A DNA stretch of 64,000 nt from Robertmurraya dakarensis (GTDB taxonomy: Bacteria; Bacillota; Bacilli; Bacillales; Cytobacillaceae): NCBI RefSeq assembly GCF_900156875.1, contig NZ_LT707409.1, forward strand, positions 2,160,244 through 2,224,243, written 5' to 3'. The notes under the pieces are model-generated. The model had not been told where the DNA came from, searched no databases, and saw only the letters and a list, made by a program, of their open reading frames with translations. A program made the translations under genes and the position numbers. Positions 38,778 through 48,774 of the stretch are shown in pieces (the stretch's first letter is position 1; each line of letters starts with the position of its first letter).

Positions 38778-38941
38778 TTCGAGCAAATAAAAATATTTTT
38801 GTCAAACATAAAAAAAACAACAAAGATGAGAAAAATAGAGTTATAGATATATTTCCGTTCTTTTTTCAGTTATTTTGACAAATTTTGCACCTTGCGCATT
38901 TTTTTACATAGGACTTAAGATTGGCTGCACAGTCCAAAACA

Positions 38942-38964
38942 AAAAGCGACATACGTCGCTTATC
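38942..38964 (-). terminator. Terminator after lipM
   Basis: Hairpin AAGCGAC-gtat-GTCGCTT followed by TTTGTTTT on the minus strand, overlapping the lipM stop codon. Confidence 0.75.
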
Positions 38965-39796
38965 TACGATAATTCCACTCATCATTTTCATATCTTTCTT
39001 GTGCAAGCTCTTTAACGAAATTCATTTGTTGATCTGTAAGCTGATAAGGAACTAAATCTATATTTAACCCATCTTTAAAACCTTGATGAAAAGCTTCCTT
39101 TGCCTCGTCAATATTTATTTTTCGGCTGCTGATTTCGTTAATGGCGACCGCTTTATTTTTAAATGCTCTTTGCATTCTTTCTTTTACTCTCTCATTTGGA
39201 TACTTGAATAAGCTAAAAAGCTTATCTTCATCCAAATCAAGCAAAATAGAGCCATGCTGGAGGATAACCCCTTTTTGTCTCGTTTGTGCACTACCCGCCA
39301 CTTTTCTGCCTTCTACCACTAGCTCATACCAGCTTGGGGCATCAAAACAAACAGCAGACCGCGGGTTTTTCAAAGACTCTTTCTCTTCAGAAGTTTTCGG
39401 GACAGCAAAATACGCCTCCATCCCCAATTGATGAAATCCTTTTAAAATCCCCTCAGAGATGACTCGGTAAGCCTCTGTCACCGTCTTCGGCATTTCAGGA
39501 TGATCCTCAGATACAATCACGCTATAGGTTAGCTCATGTTCATGCAGGACCCCTCTGCCGCCAGTCGGTCGGCGGACAAAGCCCAGCCCCTGTTCTTTAA
39601 CGGCTTCCATATTAATTTCTTTCTCCACTTTTTGAAAGTAACCGATAGATAGTGTCGCCGGATTCCAGCCGTAAAAGCGAATGACTGGAGGAATTTCTTT
39701 TTTACTATGCCATAATAATAATGCTTCATCCATGGCCATGTTAATAGCAGGAGAGCAATCTCCTGAATCAATAAAATACCATTTTTCCTTCTCCAT
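38960..39796 (-). CDS. lipM: Octanoyl-[acyl-carrier-protein]:protein N-octanoyltransferase
   Basis: Moves octanoyl groups from ACP to GcvH, starting lipoic acid assembly. The 278 residues have [20 protein letters not shown], the catalytic C150 in [17 protein letters not shown] and the KVAGSAQ lysine motif (K165 region), all in family register. It serves the glycine cleavage genes nearby and the lipoyl-dependent bkd complex. It is transcribed away from the divergent rhodanese gene. Confidence 0.93.
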   Translation of the reverse strand: MEKEKWYFIDSGDCSPAINMAMDEALLLWHSKKEIPPVIRFYGWNPATLSIGYFQKVEKEINMEAVKEQGLGFVRRPTGGRGVLHEHELTYSVIVSEDHPEMPKTVTEAYRVISEGILKGFHQLGMEAYFAVPKTSEEKESLKNPRSAVCFDAPSWYELVVEGRKVAGSAQTRQKGVILQHGSILLDLDEDKLFSLFKYPNERVKERMQRAFKNKAVAINEISSRKINIDEAKEAFHQGFKDGLNIDLVPYQLTDQQMNFVKELAQERYENDEWNYRR

Positions 39797-39911
39797 GCTT
39801 AAACCTCTTTTTCATTGTGATAACTTTCACTCTTTCTAAGTCTATCAAATGGTTTAAAAAAAACAAAGAATCACGAATTTAAATTAAATAGTCGGGATTC
39901 TTATTTTGCTC

Positions 39912-39941
39912 TTTACTCAAAATAGGAAAGACTTATATAAT
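39912..39941 (+). promoter_or_regulatory. Sigma-A-type promoter of the rhodanese gene
   Basis: TTTACT, 18 bases, then TATAAT, about 40 bp upstream of the start codon. The -35 has two mismatches, the -10 none. Confidence 0.5.
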
Positions 39942-39979
39942 ATAATTTGGCGTATGCTTTTGTGGAAGGAGATATAAAG

Positions 39980-40360
39980 ATGGAAACATTGTATTTATTG
40001 CTTGTTATCGTTGGAGCAATCCTTGTATACAGCTTAATCACTTGGCTATATCAAAAGAAGGTTGTGAAAACATTAACGGAAGAGGAGTTCCGTGCAGGGT
40101 ATAGAAAAGCACAACTAATTGATGTACGTGAACCAAACGAATTTGAAGCAGGTCATATTTTAGGAGCAAGAAACATTCCTATTTCACAAATGAAAATGCG
40201 ATTACAGGAAATTCGTCCGGACAAGCCGGTATATTTATACTGTCAAAGCGGGATGAGAAGCGGCCGTGCAGCCCAAACCCTTTATCGAAAAGGATACAAA
40301 GACTTATACCATCTGCAAGGTGGATTTAAAAAATGGTCTGGAAAAGTAAAAACGAAATAA
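39980..40360 (+). CDS. yqhL: Rhodanese-like membrane-anchored protein (YqhL)
   Basis: A 126-residue protein with one N-terminal membrane helix (about 3-21) and a rhodanese domain with LIDVREPNEFEAGHI and the active loop YCQSGMRSGRAA, in which C is the sulfur-accepting cysteine. The ATG follows GGAAGGAG by eight bases and gives the B. subtilis length. Its physiological sulfur acceptor is unknown. Confidence 0.9.
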   Translation: METLYLLLVIVGAILVYSLITWLYQKKVVKTLTEEEFRAGYRKAQLIDVREPNEFEAGHILGARNIPISQMKMRLQEIRPDKPVYLYCQSGMRSGRAAQTLYRKGYKDLYHLQGGFKKWSGKVKTK

Positions 40361-40447
40361 TTTACTAAAATAATGACCTAAAAGCAGGGTCTTATTGCAT
40401 AAAGAAAAGGAATCTCCATTATGCGGCAGATTCCTTTTTCTTTTGAT

Positions 40448-41908
40448 TTAGTGTTTTTGGTAGCGCAGAACCGGTTTTCTGGCAGCCATTGTTTCGTCAA
40501 GGCGTCCCACAACTGTTGTATGCGGAGCTTCTTGCACAATTTCTGGATTATCTTCTGCTTCCTTCGCAATTTGAATCATTGCCTCTATAAACTCATCGAG
40601 TGTTTCCTTCGATTCTGTTTCGGTTGGTTCAATCATGATACATTCTTCAACATTTAATGGGAAGTAGATAGTTGGCGGATGATAGCCAAAATCAAGCAGC
40701 CTTTTAGCAATATCTAACGTACGTACACCTAGTTTCTTTTGGCGTTTTCCACTTAAGACAAACTCATGCTTACAATGACGGTCAAACGGCAGATCAAAAT
40801 GTAAAGCTAGCCTTCTCATCATATAGTTTGCGTTCAAGACTGCATTTTCAGTAACAGCCTTCAACCCATCAGGTCCCATTGAACGGATATACGTATAAGC
40901 TCTCACATTAATTCCGAAATTACCGTAATAAGGTTTGACTCTGCCGATTGATTGCGGACGTTCATAATCAAAGGCAAATTCATCTCCTTTTTTGACGATA
41001 AGCGGTTTTGGAAGGAATGGGATTAACTCAGCCTTGACTCCAACTGGACCAGAACCAGGTCCACCTCCGCCATGCGGGCCAGTAAATGTCTTATGCAGAT
41101 TTAAATGAACGACATCAAATCCCATGTCTCCAGGTCTAGCCTTAGATAAAACAGCATTTAAATTAGCACCATCATAATAAAGCTTTCCACCTGCACCATG
41201 AACAATTTCTGCCATTTCTAAAATATTCTCTTCAAATAGTCCCAGCGTATTAGGATTTGTCAGCATTAGGGCTGCTGTATCTTCTCCGACTACTTTTCTT
41301 AAATCCTCAATGTCTACAAGGCCGTTTTCATTTGATTTTACCGTAACCGTTTCAAAGCCGGCTACAGTAGCAGATGCTGGATTGGTACCATGTGCTGAGT
41401 CTGGCACAATGACCTTTGTACGTTTTACATCGCCATTTGCTTCATGGAATGCACGAATCATCATCAATCCGGTCCATTCCCCATGCGCACCAGCAGCAGG
41501 CTGCAATGTCACTTGGTCCATACCAGTGATTTCAATTAAATGCTCCTGTAAATCATACATTAGCTCTAGTGCACCTTGTACAGAGCTTTCATCCTGCAAT
41601 GGATGAATATGAGCAAATCCATTAAAACGTGCCACATTTTCATTGATTTTCGGATTATATTTCATCGTACATGATCCTAATGGATAAAATCCTGAATCAA
41701 CACCATGGTTTCTTTTAGAAAGTGCTGTGTAGTGTCTCATGATGTCAAGCTCAGATACTTCTGGTAATTCCGGTTCTTCGGCACGGACATAGCCTTCTGG
41801 GAAAAGTTCATTTATGTCGATTTCCGGTACATCTAATTCTGGGAGACTGTAACCAATTCGACCAGGTTTACTTAATTCGAAAATGAGTGCTTGATCTTCT
41901 TTATGCAT
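40448..41908 (-). CDS. gcvPB: Glycine dehydrogenase (decarboxylating) subunit 2
   Basis: C-terminal half of the split P protein of the glycine cleavage system; it binds pyridoxal phosphate. The cofactor lysine lies in [20 protein letters not shown]. The ATG at 41908 follows GGGGATT and overlaps the end of gcvPA by 8 bp, giving 486 residues. With subunit 1 it decarboxylates glycine and loads aminomethyl on GcvH. Confidence 0.96.
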   Translation of the reverse strand: MHKEDQALIFELSKPGRIGYSLPELDVPEIDINELFPEGYVRAEEPELPEVSELDIMRHYTALSKRNHGVDSGFYPLGSCTMKYNPKINENVARFNGFAHIHPLQDESSVQGALELMYDLQEHLIEITGMDQVTLQPAAGAHGEWTGLMMIRAFHEANGDVKRTKVIVPDSAHGTNPASATVAGFETVTVKSNENGLVDIEDLRKVVGEDTAALMLTNPNTLGLFEENILEMAEIVHGAGGKLYYDGANLNAVLSKARPGDMGFDVVHLNLHKTFTGPHGGGGPGSGPVGVKAELIPFLPKPLIVKKGDEFAFDYERPQSIGRVKPYYGNFGINVRAYTYIRSMGPDGLKAVTENAVLNANYMMRRLALHFDLPFDRHCKHEFVLSGKRQKKLGVRTLDIAKRLLDFGYHPPTIYFPLNVEECIMIEPTETESKETLDEFIEAMIQIAKEAEDNPEIVQEAPHTTVVGRLDETMAARKPVLRYQKH

Positions 41909-43247
41909 GGTAATCCCCCAATTCTTTAGCAAAAATATCAATTTCTTCTTTTGTTCGCAGTTCTGTTACGGCCACTAACATATGATTTTCAAGATCCGAA
42001 AAATCTCTGCCTAAGTCATATCCGCCAATCATATCTTTTTCTATGAGCCTTTGGTTCACTTCTTTAATCGGTTTATTTAGCTTTATCACGAATTCGTTAA
42101 AAGAAGGTCCATCGAAAACCACTTCTATCCCTTGTTCCTTTAAAGCATTTTTTGCATAGTACGCTTTTTGTATATTTTGAACTGCCATTTCTCTGACACC
42201 GTTCTTACCTAAAGCAGTCATTGCAACAGACGCTGCTAACGCATTCAGTGCCTGGTTTGAACAAATATTAGATGTCGCTTTATCGCGGCGTATATGCTGT
42301 TCCCGTGCTTGAAGTGTAAGAACAAAACCACGTCTTCCTTCGTCATCAATCGTTTGACCAACAAGACGTCCAGGCACTTTTCTCATCAGCTTCGAGGTGA
42401 CAGCAAAATAACCGCAATGCGGTCCGCCAAAGGCAGTCGGTATACCAAACACCTGTGCATCGCCAACGACAATATCTGCACCGAACTTTCCTGGAGGTGT
42501 CAGCGCACCTAAAGCCAGCGGATTGCTTGAAACAACAAACATTGATTTGAAACTGTGTGAGATTTCTTCAATTTTTTCCATTGGCTCAATACGTCCAAAG
42601 AAGTTTGGATATTGTACGATTACAGCAGCTACTTCATCATTCATTAATTGTTCTAAGGCTTCTAAATCCGTTACACCGTTTTTATGCGGCACTTCTACTA
42701 CTTCAATATATTGACCTTTAGCATACGTTTCCACTACCTCTTTTGACTCAGGGTGTACAGCACCTGAAACTAATACTTTCTTGCGTTTTGTCTGTCCGGT
42801 TGACAGCATTGCCGCTTCTGCTAGAGCTGTTCCACCGTCATACATTGAGGAGTTTGCTACATCCATCCCGGTAAGTTCACAAATCATTGTCTGAAATTCA
42901 AAAATGGCTTGAAGCTCTCCTTGAGAAATTTCAGGCTGATAAGGTGTATACGCGGTGTAAAATTCTGAGCGTGAAAGAACATGGTCAACAATCACAGGGA
43001 TATAATGATCATAAACACCAGCTCCTAGAAAGGAGGTGTTTGCTTTTAGGTCAGCATTCTTTCCTGCAAGTTGAGATAGTTCCTTCATTAAAGCACTTTC
43101 CGGTTTGGCTTTTTTTATCTTGTATTCCCCTTTAAATCGAACCTGCTCTGGAATATCATTAAAGATTTCATCTACAGATGAAACCCCAATCGTGTCTAAC
43201 ATTGATTTTTGATCAGATTCCGTCATTGGTAAATAACGATGTTTCAT
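41901..43247 (-). CDS. gcvPA: Glycine dehydrogenase (decarboxylating) subunit 1
   Basis: N-terminal half of the split P protein (448 residues), beginning [21 protein letters not shown]. It has [20 protein letters not shown] and [21 protein letters not shown] blocks. It lies 22 bp after gcvT. The split PA/PB arrangement is typical of Bacillus and differs from the single-chain P protein of Enterobacteria. Confidence 0.96.
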   Translation of the reverse strand: MKHRYLPMTESDQKSMLDTIGVSSVDEIFNDIPEQVRFKGEYKIKKAKPESALMKELSQLAGKNADLKANTSFLGAGVYDHYIPVIVDHVLSRSEFYTAYTPYQPEISQGELQAIFEFQTMICELTGMDVANSSMYDGGTALAEAAMLSTGQTKRKKVLVSGAVHPESKEVVETYAKGQYIEVVEVPHKNGVTDLEALEQLMNDEVAAVIVQYPNFFGRIEPMEKIEEISHSFKSMFVVSSNPLALGALTPPGKFGADIVVGDAQVFGIPTAFGGPHCGYFAVTSKLMRKVPGRLVGQTIDDEGRRGFVLTLQAREQHIRRDKATSNICSNQALNALAASVAMTALGKNGVREMAVQNIQKAYYAKNALKEQGIEVVFDGPSFNEFVIKLNKPIKEVNQRLIEKDMIGGYDLGRDFSDLENHMLVAVTELRTKEEIDIFAKELGDYHA

Positions 43248-43269
43248 GTTGTTTTCCCTTCCCCTCTAC

Positions 43270-44379
43270 CTATTTCTTGTCTCTCTTATAAAATGGAGTT
43301 TGAACGATCTTCGCTTTCAACCTTTTCCCTCGGATCTCCACCTCAATCTCCGAGCCCACTTTTGTATAAGCTACATCAATTAATGCAAGACCGATGTTTT
43401 TCTTTAATGTAGGAGATTGTGTCCCTGTTGTCACTTCCCCGATTTTTTGATCATCTTTATAGACGCTGTATCCATGGCGTGGAATTCCTCTGTCAATCAT
43501 TTCAATTCCCGCTATTTTTCTTGTCAAACCGCTCTCCATCTGCTCTTTCAACGCTTTTTTCCCAATAAAGTCATCATCCTTATTTATCTTAACGGCGAAG
43601 CCAATCCCTGCTTCATAAGGGGAAATTTCCGGGGAGAGTTCCTGTCCATAAAGTGCCAGAGTTGCCTCAAACCTTAATGTGTCGCGGCAGCCCAGCCCGC
43701 ATGGTACAACACCCTCATCTTTTCCCGCTGAAAGGATACTTTTCCAAATCTCAACAGCGTCACTAACATTACAGTAAATTTCATAGCCATCTTCACCGGT
43801 ATAGCCAGTACGGGAAACTAATGCCTTTTTTCCATCAATCATGATATTTTGCTGGAATTTAAAAAAGTTAATTTCCTTTACATTAGGAGTGTCGCCGACT
43901 ATCTTTTGAAGAATATCTCCTGCAAGCGGCCCCTGTAATGCAAGCTGAGCCATTTTTTCGGAAAGGTTATCCAGGAGGACATCTCCTTCAAGATGATCTT
44001 GAAGCCACTGGAAATCTTTTTCAGTATTCGCTGCATTTACAACAAGTAAATAATGTTCATCCGCAAGCTTATAGACAAGTAAATCATCAACTGTGCCGCC
44101 ATTTTCGTAGCACATCGCAGTGTACTGTGCAGCACCATCCTTTATTTTTGCAATATCATTTGTCATCATTTTTTGGAGAAACTTCAGACTATCAGGACCC
44201 TTGACCTCAATTTCTCCCATATGAGAAACATCGAACAGTCCTGCTCTTGTACGAACCGCTTCATGTTCTTCCTTAATACTGGAGAATTGAATAGGTAAAT
44301 CCCATCCTCCAAAATCAATTGTCTTCGCCCCATATTCTTTATAAACCTGGAATAACGGTGTGCGTTTTAACTCTGACAT
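43270..44379 (-). CDS. gcvT: Aminomethyltransferase (glycine cleavage T protein)
   Basis: Releases ammonia from aminomethyl-GcvH and makes 5,10-methylene-tetrahydrofolate. The 369 residues have [28 protein letters not shown] and the folate-site segment [16 protein letters not shown] chose the second of two adjacent ATG codons, eight bases after GGGG. Codons upstream to 44436 lie in the leader. Expression is controlled by the glycine riboswitch. Confidence 0.96.
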   Translation of the reverse strand: MSELKRTPLFQVYKEYGAKTIDFGGWDLPIQFSSIKEEHEAVRTRAGLFDVSHMGEIEVKGPDSLKFLQKMMTNDIAKIKDGAAQYTAMCYENGGTVDDLLVYKLADEHYLLVVNAANTEKDFQWLQDHLEGDVLLDNLSEKMAQLALQGPLAGDILQKIVGDTPNVKEINFFKFQQNIMIDGKKALVSRTGYTGEDGYEIYCNVSDAVEIWKSILSAGKDEGVVPCGLGCRDTLRFEATLALYGQELSPEISPYEAGIGFAVKINKDDDFIGKKALKEQMESGLTRKIAGIEMIDRGIPRHGYSVYKDDQKIGEVTTGTQSPTLKKNIGLALIDVAYTKVGSEIEVEIRGKRLKAKIVQTPFYKRDKK

Positions 44380-44496
44380 CATCCTATCCCCTTTCTTAAA
44401 AATGACCATTAGAAAAACACGATTTGCAACCCACAATGGCGGAAATCGATGTCTTTTCTTATACTTTAGTCCTTTAGAGAAGTTAAATTTAAAGTA

Positions 44497-44545
44497 TAAA
44501 AAAGGACAGAGACCTCCCTATATTAAAATAAGAAGGTCTCTGTCC
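44497..44545 (-). terminator. Riboswitch-controlled terminator in the gcvT leader
   Basis: Hairpin GGACAGAGACC (44545-44535) with GGTCTCTGTCC (44514-44504) and then TTTTTT. Its 5' arm overlaps the 3' end of the second aptamer, so glycine binding should prevent it from forming. Confidence 0.9.
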
Positions 44546-44705
44546 TGGCACCTGAAAGTTTACCTTGATGGCTTTCCCCTTTGGTGGCTTCTATAAAAAA
44601 GAAGCTCTCTCCAGAGCTGCGTCAAACGAGGGTTCTTTTGCCTGAGAGATTCACAATCAACTTGCTTGCTCCTTCGGCGCTACATCCGTAGTCTCTCCCC
44701 TAGTT
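44546..44705 (-). promoter_or_regulatory. Tandem glycine riboswitch controlling gcvT-gcvPA-gcvPB
   Basis: Two consecutive aptamers on the minus strand. The first has GGAGAGACT, GCCGAAGGAGCAAGC and TCTCAGGCAAAAGAACC. The second has CTCTGGAGAGAGC, CACCAAAGGGGAAAGCC and AACTTTCAGGT. These are the hallmark sequences of gcvT riboswitches. An intrinsic terminator follows directly, so this is a glycine-on switch by antitermination. Confidence 0.95.
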
Positions 44706-44882
44706 ATCATTCGCTTTTATAAAATTTTCCAAGTTGGTCATAATAAAACAAAATGAAAAATGCATCGTTAAATTTATTAACTAATATTGTAGAAATTTCA
44801 CAAAATTTTTATTACTACTAACATCCTACCATTAAGAATCTAATTGAGCAATATAAATTCTGCATCAAAAGGAGTTGTTTTT

Positions 44883-46580
44883 ATGACGGTAGAGATTGAC
44901 TTTGATCCCTCTTGGTTAGATGGGTTTGATCAGAGAATTTCTAATGATGGACCATGGGGAAACTGGGAATTGTACAAGCTTGCCATCGAGGTGGAAAAAC
45001 ATACTGTCATTGAAGATTTCGAAGGTTTACAGGCTCCAAAGCACCTGCCGCAATTAACACCACTTCCTCACCAAATTGAAGTGGCCAAACAGGTTGTAGA
45101 GAACATGAATGGTAAGGCTATTTTGGCTGATGAAGTAGGACTTGGTAAAACCATTGAAGCAGGATTAATTTTGAAAGAATATATGATTCGCGGTCTCGTC
45201 AAAAAAGTCCTTATTTTGGTGCCAGCATCCCTTGTCTCCCAATGGGCGAATGAATTAAATAGCAAATTTTATATTCCTGCTATAGCTCAGAAAAAAAGTT
45301 ATGTTTGGGAACAATGCGATGTTGTCGTTTCTTCTATAGATACAGCAAAGCGCAATCCACATCGCGATATTATTTACAATCAGGATTATGACTTGATTAT
45401 CATCGATGAAGCACACAAACTTAAAAATAATAAAACAAAAAACTATGAGTTTGTACAAAATTTAAAAAAGAAGTTTTGTCTGCTTCTTACGGCAACTCCG
45501 ATCCAAAATCGCATAGGTGAAATTTTCAACCTCGTTTCCCTGTTGAAACCAGGTCATTTAGGGAATGAATCGGTCTTTTACGAAAATTACAAGAAAGATT
45601 CCCGCTCATTGAACGACGATGAGCATTTAAAAGAACTCGTTAACAAAGTGATGATTCGTAATCGACGAGCTGATACTGGTATTGAGTGGACAAAACGCAA
45701 GGTGGAAACAGTTCCAATACATTTTTCCAAGGAAGAACGAGACTTGTATGATTCTGTTACAGCCATGATTGGTGAAGGTGATTGGCTAAGCTCCAGTCAA
45801 TTTTCAGTTATGACCTTGCAGAGAGAAGCATGCAGCAGCAGGGAAGCTGTCTTCCTTACATTAAGGAATATGCTTCAAAAGCAAGAGTCACCTACTGAAT
45901 ATTTTCAGGATCAAATTAATAAGCTCATCGAGAAGGTAAATGCGGTCCAAACCAACTCAAAGGCGGAGAAGGCTTTAGAGCTTATCAAAAAAATAGACGA
46001 TAAAGTGATTATCTTTACTGAATATCGTGCAACGCAAATGTATTTACAATGGTACCTTAAACAGAACGGAATAACATCAGTACCTTTTCGCGGCGGATTT
46101 AAACGCGGCAAAAAGGATTGGATGAGAGAGCTTTTTGAGAAGCACGCACAAGTGCTTATTGCCACTGAAGCAGGCGGTGAGGGAATTAACCTCCAATTTT
46201 GTAATCACATTATAAATTTTGACTTACCTTGGAATCCAATGCGGCTAGAACAAAGAATTGGAAGAATACACCGACTTGGTCAGGAAAAAGATGTTATGAT
46301 TTATAATTTTGCCACAAAAGATACGGTTGAAGAACATATCTTAAAGCTTCTTCATGAGAAAATTTCATTATTCGAGAAAGTGATCGGCGACTTAGACGAT
46401 ATATTAACAAAACTGGATTTCGGTAATTTCGAAGATTATCTTGTTGATATATTTGGTCATTCTGCTTCAGAAGGAGAAATGAAGGTCAAACTTGATAACT
46501 TAACCTCAATGATTCAATTTGCAGAAGAAATGAAGGAGGATGGTGTACGTGCAGCAGCAGGAAATTCATCAATTTCTTGA
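44883..46580 (+). CDS. yqhH: SNF2-family DEAD-like helicase (YqhH)
   Basis: Superfamily 2 Swi2/Snf2-type ATPase, 565 residues. Motif I DEVGLGKTIEAGLIL, motif II DEAH, motif III LLTATPIQNR and motif VI RLEQRIGRIHRLGQ are intact, so it should hydrolyse ATP, perhaps acting on RNA polymerase or DNA like RapA relatives. The ATG at 44883 follows GGAG by eight bases. It overlaps yqhG by 32 bp and faces away from gcvT. Confidence 0.92.
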   Translation: MTVEIDFDPSWLDGFDQRISNDGPWGNWELYKLAIEVEKHTVIEDFEGLQAPKHLPQLTPLPHQIEVAKQVVENMNGKAILADEVGLGKTIEAGLILKEYMIRGLVKKVLILVPASLVSQWANELNSKFYIPAIAQKKSYVWEQCDVVVSSIDTAKRNPHRDIIYNQDYDLIIIDEAHKLKNNKTKNYEFVQNLKKKFCLLLTATPIQNRIGEIFNLVSLLKPGHLGNESVFYENYKKDSRSLNDDEHLKELVNKVMIRNRRADTGIEWTKRKVETVPIHFSKEERDLYDSVTAMIGEGDWLSSSQFSVMTLQREACSSREAVFLTLRNMLQKQESPTEYFQDQINKLIEKVNAVQTNSKAEKALELIKKIDDKVIIFTEYRATQMYLQWYLKQNGITSVPFRGGFKRGKKDWMRELFEKHAQVLIATEAGGEGINLQFCNHIINFDLPWNPMRLEQRIGRIHRLGQEKDVMIYNFATKDTVEEHILKLLHEKISLFEKVIGDLDDILTKLDFGNFEDYLVDIFGHSASEGEMKVKLDNLTSMIQFAEEMKEDGVRAAAGNSSIS

Positions 46581-47346
46581 AAAGTACTTTCTCGCTAACG
46601 GCTGTGAGATTATTGAAAATAAAGACGGCTACATGACCGTCCAGCTCACAATAGAATTAGACAAGGAATTAATGAACCGCCCTTTTTATTGGCACTATGT
46701 TGAAAAAATCGGCGGAGAACCTAATCCAATGAAATTAACCTTTATAACAGATCAACAATCTGTTCCTGATGATGTAAAGGGGGAAATCATTCACTTTGGT
46801 TCCCCCCGCCTTCATCAAATTTTTCAATCCACGAAGAACCTTGCTGGATATATCAGGCTATACGAAAATCATCAAGCTGGAGGCGGTCAACAAGTGCCGC
46901 TTCGTCCATGGCTGGGACTTAACGTAAAAATCTCTTACCAGTGCGACCGAAAACGAGATATTTTTAAGTCTCTAGGGCTTCAGCTCATAAATGGACAGGT
47001 TGTAGAGAACTTTCATGACCATTTACTTAATGTTAATCTCACACCTAAAATACCGGACTACTCATTTACATTATCACCACTGATCATGCCGAAAAGCGGC
47101 GTGTTTAGAATTGAAAATCTCTTAAAACAAGAAATTGTACAGGAAGACCATCAGTGGGCAGATGAGGCACGAGAAAGATGGCAGAAGGATTTACAGTTAT
47201 TAGAACATTTTTATGAGGATTTAGAAGAAAAAGGCGAAAGTTATGATATTGAAAAAAAAGCACTGCAAGAGCAGTATGAACCTAAAATCAAAATCTCTAT
47301 TATTAATGGAGGCATGTTCTACTTGACGGAAAAAGCTGTTGTATAG
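46549..47346 (+). CDS. yqhG: YqhG-family protein
   Basis: A 265-residue protein with the YqhG family start QQEIHQFLEKYFLANGCEI and conserved NRPFYWHYVEKIGGEPNP. The GTG at 46549 lies eight bases after AAGGAGG and aligns with the B. subtilis start. It overlaps the yqhH 3' end, so the two are translationally coupled. A C-terminal coiled coil (about 215-245) is likely. Function unknown. Confidence 0.88.
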   Translation: MQQQEIHQFLEKYFLANGCEIIENKDGYMTVQLTIELDKELMNRPFYWHYVEKIGGEPNPMKLTFITDQQSVPDDVKGEIIHFGSPRLHQIFQSTKNLAGYIRLYENHQAGGGQQVPLRPWLGLNVKISYQCDRKRDIFKSLGLQLINGQVVENFHDHLLNVNLTPKIPDYSFTLSPLIMPKSGVFRIENLLKQEIVQEDHQWADEARERWQKDLQLLEHFYEDLEEKGESYDIEKKALQEQYEPKIKISIINGGMFYLTEKAVV

Positions 47347-47356
47347 CTGAAAAGGA

Positions 47357-47394
47357 AAAAAGGTAAGCATCAATCCTGCTTACCTTTTTTCTTT
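47357..47394. terminator. Bidirectional terminator, yqhG / yqzE
   Basis: Hairpin AAAAAAGGTAAGCA / TGCTTACCTTTTTT with a seven-base loop between convergent genes. Confidence 0.85.
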
Positions 47395-47558
47395 ACTCTT
47401 CCCATAAACATATATGGGAGGACACCAAACCAGCGATACCAAAATGGTTCTTGTATTCCCTTCTTTTCCATCTTTAACTTTTTTCGTTCATCTTTCGGTT
47501 GATCAATATACTTGACAACAGTTTCAGTCACATATTTGACATAATCATTTGTCTTCAT
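47370..47558 (-). CDS. yqzE: YqzE-family protein
   Basis: A 62-residue basic protein (MKTNDYVKYVTETVVKYI, PFWYRWFGVLPYMFMG) matching YqzE, which lies next to comGG in B. subtilis and is part of the ComK regulon there. The ATG at 47558 is preceded by GGCAGGTG. There is no clear membrane segment. Function unknown. Confidence 0.85.
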   Translation of the reverse strand: MKTNDYVKYVTETVVKYIDQPKDERKKLKMEKKGIQEPFWYRWFGVLPYMFMGRVKKKGKQD

Positions 47559-47643
47559 CGACACACCTGCCTTTTCTTACATTATGCAGTATGTCCGAAG
47601 ATGCCTTTTCTAATCACGTACAAAAACAATTGAAAAATTGCCA

Positions 47644-48021
47644 TCATTTCCTCTCAGCCCAACTAATCATTTTCATATATTCTAAATCGAAGTATCCGAA
47701 ACCCGTGAGAATAGAATCGTTATCAACAACCTTCAAGTTAAAGATAATCTGAAGCATGTATGCGTTAATTGGCTGGATCTCGTAGGTGACAGTACCTTCT
47801 TCAAAATAAATTTTGCCGGATGTTCCAACATTTCCATTGATCAGAAGCTTTTCCACTTTTATAAGAGACTGAAGAAAATAGGATTGATTTCTCTCTAGAT
47901 GACTAATTTCTTGCAAAAGCTTTTTTTCCGCCAAGTACTGATTAAATTGTACCGCAAGGAAAATTGAAAATAACATCAAGATACACAATGTGACGGGATA
48001 CATAAAACCTTTTTCGTTCAT
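47644..48021 (-). CDS. comGG: Competence pilus minor pilin ComGG
   Basis: Minor pseudopilin of 125 residues with a short leader and a long N-terminal hydrophobic helix (about 8-26, YPVTLCILMLFSIFLAVQF). It lacks a strict GF-x3-E cleavage site, as does ComGG of B. subtilis. The ATG overlaps the comGF stop (ATGA), so the genes are coupled. Last gene of the operon. Confidence 0.88.
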   Translation of the reverse strand: MNEKGFMYPVTLCILMLFSIFLAVQFNQYLAEKKLLQEISHLERNQSYFLQSLIKVEKLLINGNVGTSGKIYFEEGTVTYEIQPINAYMLQIIFNLKVVDNDSILTGFGYFDLEYMKMISWAERK

Positions 48022-48458
48022 TGCAATTGACCTAATCTGATAAAAGAATAGATAGTCGCGGTATGATATTTTGCAAAAGTGTCCTTTACTTCTATTTTCA
48101 CGCCGCCACCTCCTTTTACAAAGCGTATTGACTCCACATTCTGCAAGACAATTTCATGTCCTTTCGTGTTGACTCTTCTTCTTAATTGATTGTTATATTT
48201 CTCAAATGTCACAATGTCTGTTCCATCCATTAAAACAAGTTGTCCATTAACAACGAGCAGGTCGTCACATGACTGAATTTCCTTTTTTATTTGGCTCAAA
48301 AACAACTCCCATTCCATTTTTTGAATTCTAGCGTCGATGGAAGCGTGGTTGAACACAATGGAAAAAAACAATGGTAAAAAAGAGGCGAGCATACAAAACA
48401 TCGTAAAACTTAATAATGTTTCTAGTAATGTAAAGCCTTCATGATTGAATGGTTTCAC
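48018..48458 (-). CDS. comGF: Competence pilus minor pilin ComGF
   Basis: Minor pilin with the cleavage motif HEG/FTLLETLL followed by a hydrophobic helix and a ComGF-type C-terminal domain (IVTFEKYNNQLRRRVNTKG). I place the start at GTG 48458, giving a seven-residue leader (MKPFNHEG) typical of type IV prepilins and 146 residues. An upstream TTG at 48509 with GGAGGAG ten bases before it would give a 25-residue leader. It overlaps the end of comGE. Confidence 0.82.
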   Translation of the reverse strand: MKPFNHEGFTLLETLLSFTMFCMLASFLPLFFSIVFNHASIDARIQKMEWELFLSQIKKEIQSCDDLLVVNGQLVLMDGTDIVTFEKYNNQLRRRVNTKGHEIVLQNVESIRFVKGGGGVKIEVKDTFAKYHTATIYSFIRLGQLQ

Positions 48459-48774
48459 AGTTTTGGATATCTTTGCCGGACCGGTTTTTATACTGAATGC
48501 ATACTTCAAGGGAATCTAGCTCCTCCTTACTCCATACAATTGTGTATGAATCTAAATCACTCCTAACAATTGTTTTATTACTTCTATTTCCATTTAGAAG
48601 ATAATCTTGAATAGTTTCATAGAGAACATGTGTTGCCTCAATCTCCTGCTGGATTTGGTTGTGCTGTTTGCTTACATGGATATAAACCGGCAGCAGCCAT
48701 AACGAAAGGAGCATCCAAATCATAAGTGAGAGAAGCAGTTCCAGCATAAAGAACCCATTAGATTTTCATAACAT
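48439..48774 (-). pseudogene. comGE: ComGE minor pilin gene with a stop at codon 3
   Basis: The expected start, ATG at 48774, lies eight to nine bases after GGAGGTGG, but the reading frame is ATG TTA TGA. The frame then continues AAA TCT AAT GGG TTC TTT ATG, encoding KSNGFFMLELLLSLMIW, a normal prepilin cleavage site and helix. If TGA were CGA the protein would be MLRKSNG/FFMLE. Reinitiation at ATG 48747 would give 102 residues without leader and cleavage site. The rest of the frame is intact. It may be a recent mutation or a sequencing error. Confidence 0.7.

Noticed and set aside
38612-38960. Cobalamin riboswitch upstream of nrdJ
   Set aside because: I could not find the B12-box or conserved aptamer core; NrdR boxes explain regulation.
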